From Methanolinea sp. SDB (GTDB taxonomy: Archaea; Halobacteriota; Methanomicrobia; Methanomicrobiales; Methanospirillaceae), in contig LKUF01000234.1 of the NCBI GenBank assembly GCA_001412335.1, forward strand, positions 1-6,796: 6,796 bases of DNA, given 5' to 3'. The translations under genes were made by a program, and so were the position numbers. The notes below the pieces were generated by a model. That model was not told the origin of the DNA. It searched no databases and saw only the letters and a program-made list of their open reading frames with translations. Of the stretch, positions 5,703 through 6,796 are shown piece by piece. Numbering within the stretch: the stretch's first letter is position 1; each line of letters starts with the position of its first letter.

Positions 5703-6796
5703 ATGACATATAATTCGACTAATTTGCAAAAAATTGCCCATAATATCGATGCCGACGACAGCACGCACGAATTCTGGAAAGACTGGAGATGGCAACTCAA
5801 GCATGCCATCAAGGACATTTCCACCCTGGAACGGCTTCTTGGTATCAGTCTGCCGGAATCGTACCGGGAAAAGATGGAAGAGACGACACGCACATTTCCC
5901 ATGTCCATCACCCCATACTACCTCTCTCTCATCGATACCGGGGATTATGAGAATGACCCGATATTCAAGCAGGCAGTCGCTTCTCCAAAGGAGCTCGCGG
6001 TTGAAGGATACGATCTCTGTGATCCCCTCTCAGAGGACATGGACAGCCCGGTTCCTGGAATAACCCACCGTTACCCGGACAGGGTGCTCTTCCTTGTCAG
6101 CAACACCTGCTCCATGTACTGCAGGCACTGCACCCGGAAGAGGAGGGTCGGCGATGTCGATTCGATCCCCTCGGAACCGGAGATACGGGCAGGTATCGAG
6201 TATATCCGGGAAAATCCAAAGATCAGGGATATACTCCTCTCGGGCGGCGACCCCCTGATGCTTCCCGACGATTACCTCAAATGGATACTTGAAGAGCTCC
6301 ATTCCATCCCGCACGTGGAAGTCATCAGGATAGGGACCAGGATTCCTGTTGTGCTCCCGTACAGGATCACCAGGGATCTGGTAAACATGCTCTCCAAATT
6401 CCATCCCCTATGGCTGAATACCCAGTTCAACCACCCCAAGGAGATGACGGAGACGAGCAAGAAGGCCCTGCACATGCTTGCGGATGCAGGAATACCGCTT
6501 GGGAACCAGTCTGTCCTGCTGGCCGGCGTAAACGACTGTCCACGGATAATGAAGGAGCTGGTTCACAGGCTGGTTGCAAACAGGGTCCGCCCATATTATC
6601 TCTACCAGTGTGATCTATCCGAAGGGCTGTCGCATTTCAGGACGCCGGTGGCAAAGGGAGTGGAGATCATGGAGAACCTGATTGGCCATACATCGGGTTT
6701 TGCCGTCCCGAGATATGTGATCGACGCCCCTGGTGGGGGAGGAAAGATACCGGTAATGCCCAATTACCTTCTCTCATGGTCGGTACACAAAGTGGT
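5703..6796 (+). CDS. ablA: Lysine 2,3-aminomutase (radical SAM, PLP), cut at the window's right edge
   Basis: Converts L-alpha-lysine to L-beta-lysine. In methanogens beta-lysine is then acetylated (AblB) to the osmolyte N-epsilon-acetyl-beta-lysine; in bacteria (KamA) the reaction opens lysine fermentation. The 364 visible codons have no stop. The radical-SAM iron-sulfur motif is C136-SMY-C140-RH-C143, the SAM-binding SGGDPL is at 180-185, and PLP-binding Lys348 sits in DAPGGGGK. Against the Clostridium subterminale enzyme numbering I recall (Cys125/129/132, Arg134, Asp293, Asp330, Lys337), every key residue here is offset by exactly +11 (Arg145, Asp304, Asp341, Lys348). This shows a collinear core and, with both Asp residues kept, lysine rather than glutamate specificity. 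The bacterial enzyme is about 416 residues, so roughly 60 C-terminal residues lie beyond the window. ATG 5703 follows an AAAAAA run; no clear Shine-Dalgarno is visible. The gene is divergent from arfC. Confidence 0.95.
   Translation, partial: MTYNSTNLQKIAHNIDADDSTHEFWKDWRWQLKHAIKDISTLERLLGISLPESYREKMEETTRTFPMSITPYYLSLIDTGDYENDPIFKQAVASPKELAVEGYDLCDPLSEDMDSPVPGITHRYPDRVLFLVSNTCSMYCRHCTRKRRVGDVDSIPSEPEIRAGIEYIRENPKIRDILLSGGDPLMLPDDYLKWILEELHSIPHVEVIRIGTRIPVVLPYRITRDLVNMLSKFHPLWLNTQFNHPKEMTETSKKALHMLADAGIPLGNQSVLLAGVNDCPRIMKELVHRLVANRVRPYYLYQCDLSEGLSHFRTPVAKGVEIMENLIGHTSGFAVPRYVIDAPGGGGKIPVMPNYLLSWSVHKV

Noticed and set aside
5666..5911. 81-codon minus-strand frame opposite the start of ablA
   Set aside because: It is antisense to the aminomutase N-terminus and runs into the AT-rich promoter region; no recognisable protein features.
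6030..6404. 124-codon minus-strand frame within ablA
   Set aside because: It lies opposite the radical-SAM core of ablA, which carries every catalytic motif; it is a shadow frame.

Overview
The window looks like ordinary chromosomal DNA of a methanogenic euryarchaeon, most plausibly in or near the Methanomicrobiales; the genus is not determinable from here. Four things point this way: a stand-alone archaeal-type riboflavin/FO pathway reductase; a lysine 2,3-aminomutase, used by methanogens to make the osmolyte N-epsilon-acetyl-beta-lysine; TATA-box-like promoters close to start codons; and short Shine-Dalgarno matches of the GAGGTG type. Coding density is high. I see no tRNA, rRNA, CRISPR array, insertion sequence or phage gene.

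Layout from left to right. (1) 26-775, minus: a 249-residue protein with two N-terminal membrane helices and a helical cytoplasmic domain, of no function I can name. (2) 865-1014, minus: a 49-residue YHS-domain metal-binding protein whose start overlaps the 3' end of copA by 35 bases. (3) 980-3460, minus: copA, a complete two-HMA-domain Cu(+)-exporting P1B-type ATPase. (4) 3572-4720, minus, with coding evidence extending to about 4827-4834: an ArsB/NhaD/CitMHS-type permease whose first membrane helix lies in an open reading frame with no standard start codon. (5) 4827-5522, minus: the archaeal 2,5-diamino-6-ribosylaminopyrimidinone 5'-phosphate reductase (arfC/RIB7 type). (6) 5703-6796, plus, running off the window: lysine 2,3-aminomutase (ablA/kamA).

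The minus-strand genes probably form two transcription units. One is arfC plus the permease, joined by a stop/start overlap and read from a promoter near 5555. The other is copA plus the YHS gene, read from a promoter near 3515 and ending at a hairpin plus T-run near 793-833; the 249-residue gene may be its own unit or receive read-through. CopA would pump Cu(I) out of the cytoplasm, and the small YHS protein is a good candidate for an accessory metal-binding partner. ablA is transcribed divergently from arfC out of an AT-rich 180-base intergenic region.

I do not see a convincing new multi-gene system. The points most worth a second look are the missing start of the permease gene, where one extra G in a GGGG run would restore a normal ATG start overlapping the arfC stop; the easily missed YHS microprotein nested over the end of copA; and a perfect 16-base inverted repeat upstream of the copA promoter.
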